64,000 nucleotides of DNA, from positions 124,001 through 188,000 of the forward strand of contig JADCGF010000012.1 of the NCBI GenBank assembly GCA_020249145.1. Reading direction: 5' to 3'. The first letter of the stretch is position 1; each line of letters begins with the position of its first letter. The DNA is from Roseomonas sp. Its GTDB lineage: Bacteria; Pseudomonadota; Alphaproteobacteria; Acetobacterales; Acetobacteraceae. This document shows, one piece after another, positions 25,732 through 35,826 of this stretch. The position numbers and the translations under genes were made by a program. The notes under the pieces are model-generated. The model saw only the letters and a program-made list of their open reading frames with translations. It did not search any database and had not been told where the DNA came from.

Positions 25732-26669
25732 AGCGGCGGCTATTCCTCATGAGCGCGAGCTTGCTTGCCGCGCCATCCTTGGCGCAGGCGGAGCAGCGCG
25801 GCGTGACCCTTCTGGTTCCCTTCGCGGAGGGCGGGGCGACAGATCAGCTCATGCGGGCACTGGCGAAATCCGCGAGCAAGGCTTTAGGCCAAGAAATCCG
25901 CCTGGAAAACAAACCAAGCCGCACGGGACTTCGGCTTTTATCGCAATTGCGGGCTGCGCCGCCGGACGGGTCCGTGGTGATGCTGTTTCCGGTGGTGACG
26001 CTTCGCGCCCTGGTGGAACGTGGCGTTGATTTCTCCCTGGAACGTGATGCGACGCCGATCATGTGCCTGGCGGGCGGCACTTATGGCGTGATTGCCAAGA
26101 CGGATCGCTTCCCAGGCGGTTGGCGCGATTTTGTGGCTGAGGCGCGCCAGAAGCCCGGCCAGCTTTCCTTTGGCTCTATTGGCGTCGGGTCGGTCGGGCA
26201 TGTCACCATGTCACGACTGACGGCGAAGGAAAATCTTCAGGTCGTGCATCTGCCCTTCCGCGGGGCTGCTGAAGGCGTGGAAGCGCTGATGGCGGGTGAT
26301 CTGGATGTCATGGCCGGCGGCGCAAGGCTGCATGTGGCGGTGGATCAGGGGGATGCGCGCTGGCTCACGCTTTGGTCGCCCCAGCGCAATCCGCGCTGGC
26401 CCGATGTGCCGACCCTGGTTGAGCTTGGCTATGGGCTCACGGAAACCGCGCCTTTCGGGTTGATCGGCCCGCCCAATATGCCGGCGGCGGAGCGCCAAAG
26501 GCTGGAAACCGCCTTCACTGCGGCGTTACGCTCACCTTCCGTGAAGGCTGTCATGACAAGGCTCGGCATGACCGAGGATTTGCGCGATGCCAAAGCCTAT
26601 GCGGCTTATCTAACAGCAGCAGCCGGTGAGGAAGCGGCGCTCGGCCTCCGGCCCGAAGCGCGCCAGTGA
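25728..26669 (+). CDS. Bug/TctC-type receptor coupled to alarmone hydrolase and Maf
   Basis: This 313-residue Bug-family receptor has an N-terminal signal (KRRLFLMSASLLAAPSLAQA) and the Bug core (VTLLVPFAEGGATDQLMRALAKSASKALGQEIRLENKPS). It shares the family architecture with the receptors at 24131 and 53863 but is clearly divergent in sequence. Its ATG overlaps the HD-hydrolase stop by 4 bases, and its TGA overlaps the GTG of maf by 4 bases. No TctA/TctB is present. Why a solute receptor is translationally coupled between two nucleotide-metabolism genes is unclear. Confidence 0.85.
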   Translation: MKRRLFLMSASLLAAPSLAQAEQRGVTLLVPFAEGGATDQLMRALAKSASKALGQEIRLENKPSRTGLRLLSQLRAAPPDGSVVMLFPVVTLRALVERGVDFSLERDATPIMCLAGGTYGVIAKTDRFPGGWRDFVAEARQKPGQLSFGSIGVGSVGHVTMSRLTAKENLQVVHLPFRGAAEGVEALMAGDLDVMAGGARLHVAVDQGDARWLTLWSPQRNPRWPDVPTLVELGYGLTETAPFGLIGPPNMPAAERQRLETAFTAALRSPSVKAVMTRLGMTEDLRDAKAYAAYLTAAAGEEAALGLRPEARQ

Positions 26670-27277
26670 TCCAGGCGGCAGCGCCCGCGCTTATTCTTGC
26701 TTCGGCTTCCTCAGCGCGGCGCGTGGTGCTGGAAGGTGCTGGGCTTTGTTTTGAAACCCGCGTTGCCGGCGTGGATGAGGCCGCCATCAAGGAAGCCGCT
26801 CAGGCGGAGGGGATTTCCCCGGATGAGGCCGCGCTGATCCTGGCCGACGCCAAGGCGGAACGGGTGGCGGCACGCGCGCCGGAGGCGCTGGTAATTGGTG
26901 CGGATCAATTGCTGGTCTGCGAAGGTGCCTGGTTCGACAAGCCACCCGACATGGCAGCGGCGCGCGCCCATTTGCAGCGCCTGCGTGGGCGCAGACATGA
27001 ATTGGTGACCGCCATGGTCTGCCATCGTGGCGGGCAGCGCATCTGGCAACATGTGGCCAAGCCGCGCTTGACCATGCGCGACTTCTCCGACGCATTTCTG
27101 GAAGCCTATCTGGCCGCCGAGGGCGAGGCGTTGCTTTCTTCTGTTGGCGCCTATCGGCTGGAAGGCCATGGCGCGCAATTATTTGATCGGATTGAGGGCG
27201 ATCAGCCGGCAATCTTGGGGCTGCCTCTGCTGCCCTTGCTTGGGTTTCTGCGCCAGCATGGGGTGTTGTTGGCATAG
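26666..27277 (+). CDS. Maf-family nucleotide pyrophosphatase
   Basis: Maf proteins hydrolyse noncanonical or modified nucleoside triphosphates and are linked to septation arrest. The 203-residue protein starts with GTG at 26666 (overlap GTGA with the previous gene). It has LASASSARRVVLEGAG (family SxSxxR motif), AEGISPDEAALILADAKAE, the acidic site VIGADQLLV, DKPPDMAAAR, and the C-terminal SSVGAYRLEGHGAQLFDRIEGD. The Gln in GADQ fits the YceF-like/7-methyl-GTP subfamily more than the dTTP/UTP subfamily. Activity is inferred. Confidence 0.88.
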   Translation: MIQAAAPALILASASSARRVVLEGAGLCFETRVAGVDEAAIKEAAQAEGISPDEAALILADAKAERVAARAPEALVIGADQLLVCEGAWFDKPPDMAAARAHLQRLRGRRHELVTAMVCHRGGQRIWQHVAKPRLTMRDFSDAFLEAYLAAEGEALLSSVGAYRLEGHGAQLFDRIEGDQPAILGLPLLPLLGFLRQHGVLLA

Positions 27278-27382
27278 CTCCCTTGGCGAGGAAGCGGCGC
27301 CGTTCAAGTGAAAGCAAGAAGCGGATGGCGCGGTCCATAAGCCGCAGCCTTCATCGGCCAGCCCAGCCACATCGGAGCCTCA

Positions 27383-28324
27383 ATGACGCCACCCCCATCC
27401 GCACCGACAACCCAAGCACCCATGGGTACCCGGGAATGGGCCATGCTGGTCGCCCTTTCCGTGCTCTGGGGCGGCTCCTTTTTCTTCAATGGTGTTGCGG
27501 TCAAGGAATTGCCTTCCCTCACAATTGTTCTGGTGCGCGTGTGTATTGCGGCGGTGACGCTTTGGGCAGTCCTCACGCTGTTGAATATCCGCATGCCACG
27601 CATGAAGGGGCTTTGGCCTGCCTTTTTCGGCATGGGGCTTTTGAACAATGCGATTCCCTTCGCGCTATTCGTTTGGGGGCAGCACCATATCGCGAGCGGC
27701 TTGGCCGCCATCCTGAACGCCACCATGCCGCTTTTCACGGTGCTGGTCGCGCATTTCCTGACGCGCGATGAAAAACTAAGCGCCGACAAGGTGGCTGGCG
27801 TGGTGCTCGGGCTTTTGGGGGTGATCCTGATGCTTGGGACCGAATTGCTCTCGGGCCTGGGGACTGGGCTTGTGGCGCAATTGGCCTGCCTTGCCGCGGC
27901 ACTTTCCTATGCCTTTGCAGGTGTCTTTGGGCGCCGTTTCAAGCGCATGGGTGTGCCGCCCTTGGCGACAGCCACTGGGCAGGTAACAGCTTCCAGCCTT
28001 TTAATTTTGCCAATGGCCCTTGTGATAGATCAACCCTGGCTATTAGCGCCGCCCAGCGCGCACACATTGGCAGCCTTGCTGGGCATTGGAGCGCTTTCTA
28101 CGGCATTGGCCTATATTCTTTATTTCCGCATCCTCGCGGCTGCCGGGGCCACCAATCTTGCCTTGGTCACCTTTCTGATCCCGATCAGCGCCATTCTGCT
28201 TGGCGCTTTGCTGCTCGACGAAAGGCTGGGCGCAAAACACTTCGTGGGCATGGCGATGATTGGACTGGGTTTGGCGCTGATTGATGGGCGCATCCTGGCA
28301 CGTTTGAGGGAGCCGCAAGGATGA
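27383..28324 (+). CDS. EamA/DMT-family permease
   Basis: This 313-residue, ten-helix membrane protein has two EamA halves. The first opens MLVALSVLWGGSFFFNGVAV and contains ARF-like LVRVCIAAVTLW; the second begins near residue 160 (LVAQLACLAAALSYAFAGVFGRRFK). A Pro-rich soluble N-terminus of about 18 residues precedes TM1. It is unrelated at the residue level to the permease at 10291. Probably a metabolite exporter. It is convergent with groEL and ends just before a bidirectional terminator. Confidence 0.85.
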   Translation: MTPPPSAPTTQAPMGTREWAMLVALSVLWGGSFFFNGVAVKELPSLTIVLVRVCIAAVTLWAVLTLLNIRMPRMKGLWPAFFGMGLLNNAIPFALFVWGQHHIASGLAAILNATMPLFTVLVAHFLTRDEKLSADKVAGVVLGLLGVILMLGTELLSGLGTGLVAQLACLAAALSYAFAGVFGRRFKRMGVPPLATATGQVTASSLLILPMALVIDQPWLLAPPSAHTLAALLGIGALSTALAYILYFRILAAAGATNLALVTFLIPISAILLGALLLDERLGAKHFVGMAMIGLGLALIDGRILARLREPQG

Positions 28325-28336
28325 TACCGCAGACAC

Positions 28337-28371
28337 AAAAAAGGCGGCCCCGCAGGACCGCCCCCATTTTT
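28337..28371. terminator. Bidirectional terminator between EamA gene and groEL
   Basis: AAAAAA, a GGCGGCCC / GGACCGCC stem (one mismatch, CGCA loop), a short C-run, then TTTTT. The A-run serves as the U-run for groEL read on the minus strand, so it terminates both genes. Confidence 0.85.
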
Positions 28372-28389
28372 CGCGTAGGTCGCGATGGA

Positions 28390-30045
<1,656 letters not shown>

Positions 30046-30071
30046 TCAGGTTCTGATTGGAAAAGCGGCGA

Positions 30072-30362
30072 TCAGGCGGTCAGGATGCCCATGACGTCGG
30101 ATTCCTTCATGATCAGGAGCTCCTCGCCATTCAGCTTCACTTCGGTGCCGGACCACTTGCCGAACAGGATACGATCGCCAGCCTTGACGTCGAGCGGACG
30201 AAGATCGCCCTTTTCGTTCAAGGTGCCGGCGCCCACGGAGACGACTTCGCCTTCCTGGGGCTTTTCCTTCGCGGTGTCGGGGATGATGATACCACCAGCG
30301 GTCTTTTCTTCCGCAGTAACGCGGCGAACAAGAACGCGGTCATGCAGGGGACGAAATTTCAT
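30072..30362 (-). CDS. groS: 10 kDa co-chaperonin GroES
   Basis: The 96-residue lid of the chaperonin starts at ATG 30362 ([15 protein letters not shown]) after AGGAGAGGACC. The mobile loop [21 protein letters not shown] is at residues 15-35. It precedes groEL by 41 bases. Longer upstream in-frame sequence is not GroES-like. HrcA/CIRCE and sigma70-like control are visible upstream. Confidence 0.99.
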   Translation of the reverse strand: MKFRPLHDRVLVRRVTAEEKTAGGIIIPDTAKEKPQEGEVVSVGAGTLNEKGDLRPLDVKAGDRILFGKWSGTEVKLNGEELLIMKESDVMGILTA

Positions 30363-30439
30363 AAGGTCCTCTCCTGAGCCTCGGGTTGATGACGGCTCGC
30401 TCTGGGAAGCCTGACCGGTCACCGAGGGTGCCCCGGCCG

Positions 30440-30466
30440 TTAGCACTCCCCCCAGAGGAGTGCCAG
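30440..30466 (-). promoter_or_regulatory. CIRCE operator upstream of groES
   Basis: TTAGCACTC, nine bases, then GAGTGCCAG: the HrcA-binding CIRCE inverted repeat with two differences from the consensus in the second arm. It directly follows the -10 element (30468-30473) on the minus strand. hrcA is not in the window. Confidence 0.93.
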
Positions 30467-30467
30467 C

Positions 30468-30496
30468 GATGTAGGCTGGCCGGCGCGGCGCGTCAA
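30468..30496 (-). promoter_or_regulatory. Sigma70-type promoter of groESL
   Basis: On the minus strand TTGACG (30496-30491) and TACATC (30473-30468) are separated by 17 bases. The -10 is one base from CIRCE, so HrcA would block open-complex formation. Confidence 0.75.
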
Positions 30497-30645
30497 GCGG
30501 TTGGCAGCACTCAAGACATGCTAGTGATAACAAATTGAAAACAAGGATTTTTCTTGCCAACAGCCCGAGTCGTCATGGCAAGCTTACCTTCCGTCCCGGC
30601 GGGAAGCCGGGCCGGGGTGGCTTATTTAGGTAAGAGGAAAGGAAG

Positions 30646-30927
30646 ATGAGCCTGAAGCTTCAGGGGTTGGAAAGCGTGGTGCGTATTCCGGATTGGCGCC
30701 TCACCACGGCTGAATTGCTCTATCATTTGCCCGATCATCCGCATGTGCTGCAAAGCTTCATCTGGCAGAAGCTGGATCGGGCGCCGGATTTCCCGGAGCT
30801 GGACCGCTTCCTGGCCTTCTGGCAGCGCGAAATTGATGGGCCTTTGCATTCAGTCCGCGTTGCCTCGGCGGCGCTGACGCGCCCGGCAGAGCTTCGCTAC
30901 GCCAATGGGGTGTTTACGCTGCACTGA
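30646..30927 (+). CDS. Usg-family protein, function unknown
   Basis: This 93-residue protein matches the Usg family (PF06233) of alphaproteobacteria: LRLTTAELLYHLPDHPHVLQSFIWQKLDRAPDFPELDRFLAFW followed by IDGPLHSVRVA. No function is established. It is preceded by GGAAAGGAAG before ATG 30646. It is divergent from groES and close to the DUF296 gene (45 bases), which may share its transcript. Confidence 0.88.
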   Translation: MSLKLQGLESVVRIPDWRLTTAELLYHLPDHPHVLQSFIWQKLDRAPDFPELDRFLAFWQREIDGPLHSVRVASAALTRPAELRYANGVFTLH

Positions 30928-30972
30928 AACCGCCCGACACTGAGGCGCAGGTAACAACGGGGCAGAAAGACC

Positions 30973-31812
30973 ATGCGCCACATCCAGCAACCGGGGCCTG
31001 CCGGGCCTGAACGCATCATCGCCCATCCGGTGCGCGCGCAGGCGATTGATGTGGAACTGCCGCGCGGGGCCAGCCTGCTCGCCGCTTTGCATGATCTGGC
31101 CCGGGCGCATGGCGCGGAAGGTGGGTGCCTGACACTCTCGGGCGGCGCGCTTGGGCCTTTTGCTTATGTGATCCCGGCGCTGGCCCCCGATCCCTCCCAC
31201 GCCGCCTATTACAGCGAAACCTTCCGCCCGGCGGGGCAGACGCGGCTTGATATCGCCGCCATCACTGTGGGCTTTCGCGATGGCGCGCCCTTCTTCCACT
31301 GCCATGGCTTCTGGACGGAAGCCGATGGCCGTCCCGGCGGTGGCCATATGCTGCCCGAGGAAACCACCATCGCCGCCCCCATCCGCGCCAAGGGCGTGCT
31401 GATTGCCGGCGCGCGGTTTGAAGCGCGGCAGGATGCGGAAACCGGCTTCAAGCTTTTCACCCCCATGGCCACCGAGGCGCCAAATGCGGTGGCGGCGAAT
31501 GGTATCGCCATCCGGCTTTGCCCCAATCAGGACATCACGGCGGCGCTGGAAGCGGCGGCGGCGCGCGCCGGTTTTGGCCCAGCGCGGCTGCATGGCGGGG
31601 TCGGCAGCATCATCGGCGCGCGTTACGCCAATGCGCCGCCCGTGGATAATTTCGCGACCGAAATGCTTATCCGCGATGGGCTGATCCGCCCCGGCGCGAC
31701 GCGGCTTGATGTCGCGATGGTGGATCTGACCGGGCAGTTGAGTGCGGGCGTGCTGACGCCCGGCGATAATCCCGTGCTGATGACGTTGGAGGCGGTGATT
31801 ACGCCTGCTTAA
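30973..31812 (+). CDS. Tandem PPC/DUF296-domain protein
   Basis: This 279-residue protein contains two PPC (DUF296) folds, about residues 15-150 and 155-279. The first holds the family signature GGHMLPEETTIAAPIRAKGVL at residues 122-142, and FHCHGFW is a probable metal- or ligand-contact histidine segment. The second ends LTGQLSAGVLTPGDNPVLMTLEAVITPA. Bacterial PPC proteins bind DNA or cyclic nucleotides in some cases; most have no known role. There is no AT-hook. The last four bases overlap the stop of the convergent small gene. Confidence 0.75.
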   Translation: MRHIQQPGPAGPERIIAHPVRAQAIDVELPRGASLLAALHDLARAHGAEGGCLTLSGGALGPFAYVIPALAPDPSHAAYYSETFRPAGQTRLDIAAITVGFRDGAPFFHCHGFWTEADGRPGGGHMLPEETTIAAPIRAKGVLIAGARFEARQDAETGFKLFTPMATEAPNAVAANGIAIRLCPNQDITAALEAAAARAGFGPARLHGGVGSIIGARYANAPPVDNFATEMLIRDGLIRPGATRLDVAMVDLTGQLSAGVLTPGDNPVLMTLEAVITPA

Positions 31813-32060
31813 AGGTATTTGCCGCGCTCCATAATCTCGAGCGTGTATGCGCGGTACGTCATGCCGAGTTCCTCAGCGCGCGCGAGGCGCCTTAACGCAA
31901 TCTCACGCGGCGGGGTCTTCCACGCCTTCTTATGCGCGCGGCGCCAATGCCAGGCGCGCCATGATGCGTTGACATCTTCCTCTTCATCCAACGGCGGGCC
32001 GCCATTATGGCCCAGAGCATGTCCGCTTCGCATGCGCTCACCAGACATGCTCTGACCCAT
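31809..32060 (-). CDS. Conserved GHNGGPPL small protein
   Basis: This protein of up to 83 residues has the motif GHNGGPPLDEEEDV (residues 17-30) and C-terminal TPPREIALRRLARAEELGMTYRAYTLEIMERGKYL, a combination widespread in alphaproteobacterial small proteins of unknown function. The N-terminal MGQSMSGERMRSG is encoded inside a palindrome (32013-32054), so the true start could be a shorter form such as at Met10. Strongly charged helical C-terminus. The stop overlaps that of the convergent DUF296 gene. Confidence 0.65.
   Translation of the reverse strand: MGQSMSGERMRSGHALGHNGGPPLDEEEDVNASWRAWHWRRAHKKAWKTPPREIALRRLARAEELGMTYRAYTLEIMERGKYL
32013..32054. repeat. Palindrome CAGAGCATGTC...GACATGCTCTG
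   Basis: Perfect 11-bp arms (32013-32023, 32044-32054) around a 20-base loop. Same family type as the element near 8046 (AGAGCATG/CATGCTCT). It overlaps the start of the small gene. Confidence 0.8.
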
Positions 32061-32069
32061 GATTTGATC

Positions 32070-32113
32070 GCATTTTCCGAGCCGCCAAGCGATTCCGCTT
32101 GGCTTGAAAATGC
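32070..32113. repeat. Nested palindrome GCATTTTC...GAAAATGC
   Basis: Outer arms GCATTTTC (32070-32077) and GAAAATGC (32106-32113) enclose inner arms GCCAAGCG (32084-32091) and CGCTTGGC (32096-32103). This is the common alphaproteobacterial GCATTTTC intergenic repeat pattern, adjacent to the preceding palindrome. Confidence 0.82.
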
Positions 32114-32134
32114 TCAGGTGCTGGCGGGAGCATC

Positions 32135-32749
32135 TCAGATCCCACTCACGGGCGGCATGGTGGCGGCAAAGGAAGGGCGGTCTGACGCGCGGTCAAACCA
32201 GCTGGCCAAGCCCGGCAGGCCATCCCGCCAGGCCCAGACGCGGTGGCGCCTTTCGCAATAGCCAAGCACGGCGAGCAGCGCGAGGAAGCCGGCATCAGGC
32301 GCGGCATAGACGCCCTTCGCGACATCATCCTGCAGCGCGGCGGCGATGCGCGCGGCGCGGGTTTCTTCCAGCGCAATCACGCCGGGTGATCTTTCATGCT
32401 CGGGCCGGCGCAATTCCCGGTTCCACACCGCGATGCCATCCAGCATGCCAAGCACGCGGCCATAGGCAGCCAAGCGCTTCCAACCATCCGCGCCATCGCC
32501 CAATAAGCGCTTCTCGGGCGCCACAAGACTATCCAGCACCATCAGAATGGGCGTGGTTTCCGTAACCGTGGTGCCATCCGCCAGCACCAGTGATGGCACG
32601 CGCCCCACCGGGTTATGCGGCAACAGGCTGGATGCCGGATCGCGCAGTTTGGTCTCGATAAAGGAAACGCGCCCTTCAAGGCCAAGTTCCAGCACCGCCA
32701 TGCGGGCGATGCGGGCATAGGGTGAGCCGGCGGAATGAAAAAGCTGCAT
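32135..32749 (-). CDS. Glutathione S-transferase family protein
   Basis: This 204-residue protein starts at ATG 32749 (MQLFHSAGSPYARIARMAVLELG), a thioredoxin-fold N-terminus with the catalytic Ser/Tyr region SPYARI. The glutathione-contact region is LLPHNPVGRVPSLVLADGTTVTETTPILMVLD, with the conserved cis-Pro and TETTPI. The helical C-terminal domain follows from about residue 85. It is likely cytosolic. A longer in-frame start at 32833 lacks family similarity. The aminotransferase gene lies 129 bases upstream on the same strand. Confidence 0.88.
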   Translation of the reverse strand: MQLFHSAGSPYARIARMAVLELGLEGRVSFIETKLRDPASSLLPHNPVGRVPSLVLADGTTVTETTPILMVLDSLVAPEKRLLGDGADGWKRLAAYGRVLGMLDGIAVWNRELRRPEHERSPGVIALEETRAARIAAALQDDVAKGVYAAPDAGFLALLAVLGYCERRHRVWAWRDGLPGLASWFDRASDRPSFAATMPPVSGI

Positions 32750-32878
32750 GAGGCAAGCGTAACGCTTCAAGGCGCCGCTGACGAGGCCCAGCTTGTCAGC
32801 CCCATGCGCCTCTGAACGCCCAAGGGACCACAATCTCCATCTCTTGAAGGAAGCCTTGGCGCCGCTTGGCCTGAAACT

Positions 32879-34036
32879 TCAGGCAAGCCGCCCCGGCACG
32901 GCGGCAATCACCGCTTCTTCGGCATTGGCAAAGGCCAGGCGCAAATGCCGTTCCTGGCCGGGGCCGAAAAAGCTGCCCGGCAGGCCGAGCAGGCCGCGAT
33001 CAACCGCCAAAACCTCGGCAGTTGTTGCTGCATCCGTCGCCGCATCAGGCAGGCGCAAATAGGCGAAATATGTGCCAAGCGCATCAATGCGCCAGGCATT
33101 GATCGGCGCCATGGCCGCGCGAAAAGCCTCAGCCCGTCCGGCCATGATGGCGCGATTGCCCGCGCGCCAATCGCGCAAGGCTTCCACGCCCCAAGCCAGC
33201 GCGATTTGCGGCGCGCGTGGCGGGCAGATTTGCACCGTATCAATCGCCTTGGCCAATTGGCGCTGAAACCCTGATCCTGCCGCAATGGCGCCCACACGGT
33301 GCCCCGGCACGCAATAGGCTTTCGAGAATGAATAGAGATGCACAACATGGTCGCGCCACGCTTCATCCTGGAACAGCCCATGCGGTGCGCCGGCGGCTTC
33401 GGGGATGAAGTCCCGATAGGTTTCATCCAGCACCAGCCAGGCGCCACGATCGCGGCAGAGCTTGGCGAATTGCGCAATGAGGTCGGGTGAATAGGTAGCG
33501 CCGGTCGGGTTGTTCGGTGTCACCAACACAATCGCGCGCACACCTTGCATCAGCGTCGCCGCCTGTGCCGGGTCAGGCAGGAAGCCATCCTCTGCCCGGC
33601 AGGGCAAAACGCGGCAGGGAATGCCAAGCGCTTCCAACGCCATGCGATGGTTGAAATACCAGGGCGCGGGCAGCATCACCGCATCACCGCTGGCGGCGAG
33701 TGTCATCATGGCAAGCGTGAAGGCCAGATTGCCGCCGGCGGTGATGGCGATATCGGCGGCGCCAATCCGCGCTTCATAGGCGCGCGCCATATCGGCGGCC
33801 AAGGCTTCCCGCAAGGCGGCTTCGCCTTCAATCGGGCCATAGCCGGCGGATGTCGCATCCCCCGCAGCAGCAGCAAGGCGCGTCAGCAAATCCGCATGCG
33901 GCGGATAGCCTGGCACGGCCTGGGTCATATCCAGAACCGGCCCGGCGCCGCCCTGGTAGCGGGCGGCCCAGCCGCGCACAGCGGGAATGGGCGGGGCGCC
34001 GGTGGCACGAATGCGGGGGGAAAGGGGCAAATCCAT
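32879..34036 (-). CDS. Class I/II PLP aminotransferase
   Basis: This 385-residue fold-type I aminotransferase has the stacking Tyr127 (PWYFNH), PNNPTG (174-179), DETYRDF with Asp204 and Tyr207, and the Schiff-base Lys239 in LYSFSKAYCVPGHRVG. The N-terminal RIRATGAPPIPAVRGWAARYQ suggests the aspartate/aromatic-type subfamily of alphaproteobacterial catabolic transaminases. Substrate is not predicted. The 129-base gap to GST and different flanks leave operon membership unclear. Confidence 0.85.
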   Translation of the reverse strand: MDLPLSPRIRATGAPPIPAVRGWAARYQGGAGPVLDMTQAVPGYPPHADLLTRLAAAAGDATSAGYGPIEGEAALREALAADMARAYEARIGAADIAITAGGNLAFTLAMMTLAASGDAVMLPAPWYFNHRMALEALGIPCRVLPCRAEDGFLPDPAQAATLMQGVRAIVLVTPNNPTGATYSPDLIAQFAKLCRDRGAWLVLDETYRDFIPEAAGAPHGLFQDEAWRDHVVHLYSFSKAYCVPGHRVGAIAAGSGFQRQLAKAIDTVQICPPRAPQIALAWGVEALRDWRAGNRAIMAGRAEAFRAAMAPINAWRIDALGTYFAYLRLPDAATDAATTAEVLAVDRGLLGLPGSFFGPGQERHLRLAFANAEEAVIAAVPGRLA

Positions 34037-34092
34037 CGGTGCAGGGAACCATCACAGGCGGGCGGCGTCCATGGGGCCAATGATGCGCTGCC

Positions 34093-34347
34093 CTATTCCC
34101 CGCGCTGCGCTTCCTTCAGCGCGCGGCGCAGCTTGGCGATGCCGATACGCGTCTGCCCCTCCAGGCAAAGCTGCCGCCCCTCATCCGCCAAGGCGCGCAA
34201 AAGTGCCGGCGCCCCGCTTTCCAGCGCGGCGAAGCGGTTCGAAAGCTCGGCGCAATATTCCCGCGAATCGGACATCAGCCGCGGCGCTTCTTGTTGCGCC
34301 AGGGCCGGCGATGGCGCCAACAGCAAAAGGGCAAGAACCCAAGGCAT
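34093..34347 (-). CDS. Small secreted protein, unknown
   Basis: This 84-residue protein has a clean signal peptide (MPWVLALLLLAPSPALAQQE) and a short helical mature domain with two cysteines (REYCAELSNRF, GRQLCLEGQTRIG), probably disulfide linked. It is co-oriented between the aminotransferase and the histidine kinase genes. I do not recognise a family; conserved-looking TRIGIAKLRRAL suggests a structural helix. Confidence 0.6.
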   Translation of the reverse strand: MPWVLALLLLAPSPALAQQEAPRLMSDSREYCAELSNRFAALESGAPALLRALADEGRQLCLEGQTRIGIAKLRRALKEAQRGE

Positions 34348-34404
34348 GCGCGGTTCATAGGCAGTCTTGCCCTGCCGGGTGATGTCGGGCGCATGAAGCC
34401 CGCG

Positions 34405-35820
34405 TCATGCGCGGGAACTGAGCACCAGCCGCGCCTCCAGACCCGGCCTTGCGGCACCAGGCTGCGCATCCCCAAGGCGCAATTCGCCGCCATGCAGCGC
34501 GGCGACGGCCTTCACCAGGGAAAGCCCCAGCCCCGAACCGGGCAAGGCGCGGGATGGATCGGCGCGGAAGAAGCGCTCACCGGCACGGGCGCGATCCTCG
34601 GGCGCCAGACCTGGGCCTTCATCCTGCACCATGATCTCACGCTTGCCACGCGCAGGGGCGCTGGCGCTCAGGCGGATCGTGCCACCTTCGGGGGTGAATT
34701 TCACCGCATTGTCCAGAAGATTGACGATGGCCTGCAACACCATGTCGCGATCACCCATCATGGTGAGTGTCTCCGGCCAGGATGTTGCCAGATGCTGGCC
34801 GCGTTCTTCAGCCAGCGCGCCATAGACCTCAGCCGCATCGGCCAGCACCACCGCCAGATCGAAGGGCGCGAAGGCCGCGCGCCGCGCCCCGGCCTCGGCC
34901 TCGGCAATGCGGAGCAGGGCCTGAAAGACGCGGCTGATGCCATCCAAATCGGCCACCGTGGTTTCCATGGCAGCGCGCAGGCTTTCCTCATCGGGGGCGC
35001 GCAGCAGCGCGCCTTCAAGCCGCATGCGCGCGCGCGCAATCGGCGTGCGCAAATCATGCGCGATGGAATCCGAAACGCCCTTGATGCCGGCCATCAGCTG
35101 ATCAATCCGATCCAGCATGGCATTCATGCTTTCCCCCAATTGATCAAACTCATCGCGCTGCGTCGAAAGCGGCACGCGGCGGGAAAGATCACCAGCGGCA
35201 ATGGCGCCGGCGGTGGCTGAAGCCGCACGCAGCCGATCCACCAGGGCGCGCCGCAGCGCCGCCGCGCCAGCCAGCGCAAAGGCAACCGCCACCGCGCAGG
35301 ACCACAGCAAGGCTTCCGAGAGCAGAGAGCGCAGTTTTTCGCGGTCCGTCGCATCGCGCCCGACCAGCAGGCGATGGTCCTGATCAAGCGGCACGCGATG
35401 CAGGCGCGCCGGTACCTCGATCCCATCGCGGCGCACCGTATCGGCAGACCAGGAACCCGGTGCTTCAGCCGCCCCCGGCCAGCGATCCAAATTTCCGGCC
35501 AGGCGATTTCCTGCACCATCCATCAGCAGATAGATGGCGTGGTCATCAATATCCACGGCCAATCTTTCGCCAATCGCTTCCTTCACCGCTATGGGCCCAC
35601 CGCCGCGCCAGGCTTCCTGCAAGCCAATGGCATCGGCGCGGATCGCATCATCAATCTGGCGGGAAAGCGTACCCGCCGTGCCCCACCAGAGCATGAGCGC
35701 AAAGCCCAGAATCGCCGCAAGGAACAGGAAGGCGAAAAGCGCTGCAAAGCGAAAGCCGGCACTTTTCAGATAGGCGCCAATATCGCCCCAGCCGCCCCTA
35801 TCCTCAGCCGGCGCAGCCAT
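34405..35820 (-). CDS. Sensor histidine kinase of HtrA/RR locus
   Basis: This 471-residue membrane kinase has TM1 at about residues 24-46, a periplasmic sensor of about 120 residues, TM2 near 170-190, HAMP about 190-240, and HisKA with His255 in DSIAHDLRTPIARARMRLE. The catalytic ATPase has N box NLLDNAVKFTPEGGTI, G1 DEGPGLAPEDRARAGERFFR and G2 GSGLGLSLV. It lies 6 bases after the response regulator, and htrA is upstream, so it probably responds to envelope stress or protein misfolding, an inference from context. EnvZ/PmrB-like class, signal unknown. Confidence 0.92.
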   Translation of the reverse strand: MAAPAEDRGGWGDIGAYLKSAGFRFAALFAFLFLAAILGFALMLWWGTAGTLSRQIDDAIRADAIGLQEAWRGGGPIAVKEAIGERLAVDIDDHAIYLLMDGAGNRLAGNLDRWPGAAEAPGSWSADTVRRDGIEVPARLHRVPLDQDHRLLVGRDATDREKLRSLLSEALLWSCAVAVAFALAGAAALRRALVDRLRAASATAGAIAAGDLSRRVPLSTQRDEFDQLGESMNAMLDRIDQLMAGIKGVSDSIAHDLRTPIARARMRLEGALLRAPDEESLRAAMETTVADLDGISRVFQALLRIAEAEAGARRAAFAPFDLAVVLADAAEVYGALAEERGQHLATSWPETLTMMGDRDMVLQAIVNLLDNAVKFTPEGGTIRLSASAPARGKREIMVQDEGPGLAPEDRARAGERFFRADPSRALPGSGLGLSLVKAVAALHGGELRLGDAQPGAARPGLEARLVLSSRA

Positions 35821-35826
35821 GCAATC

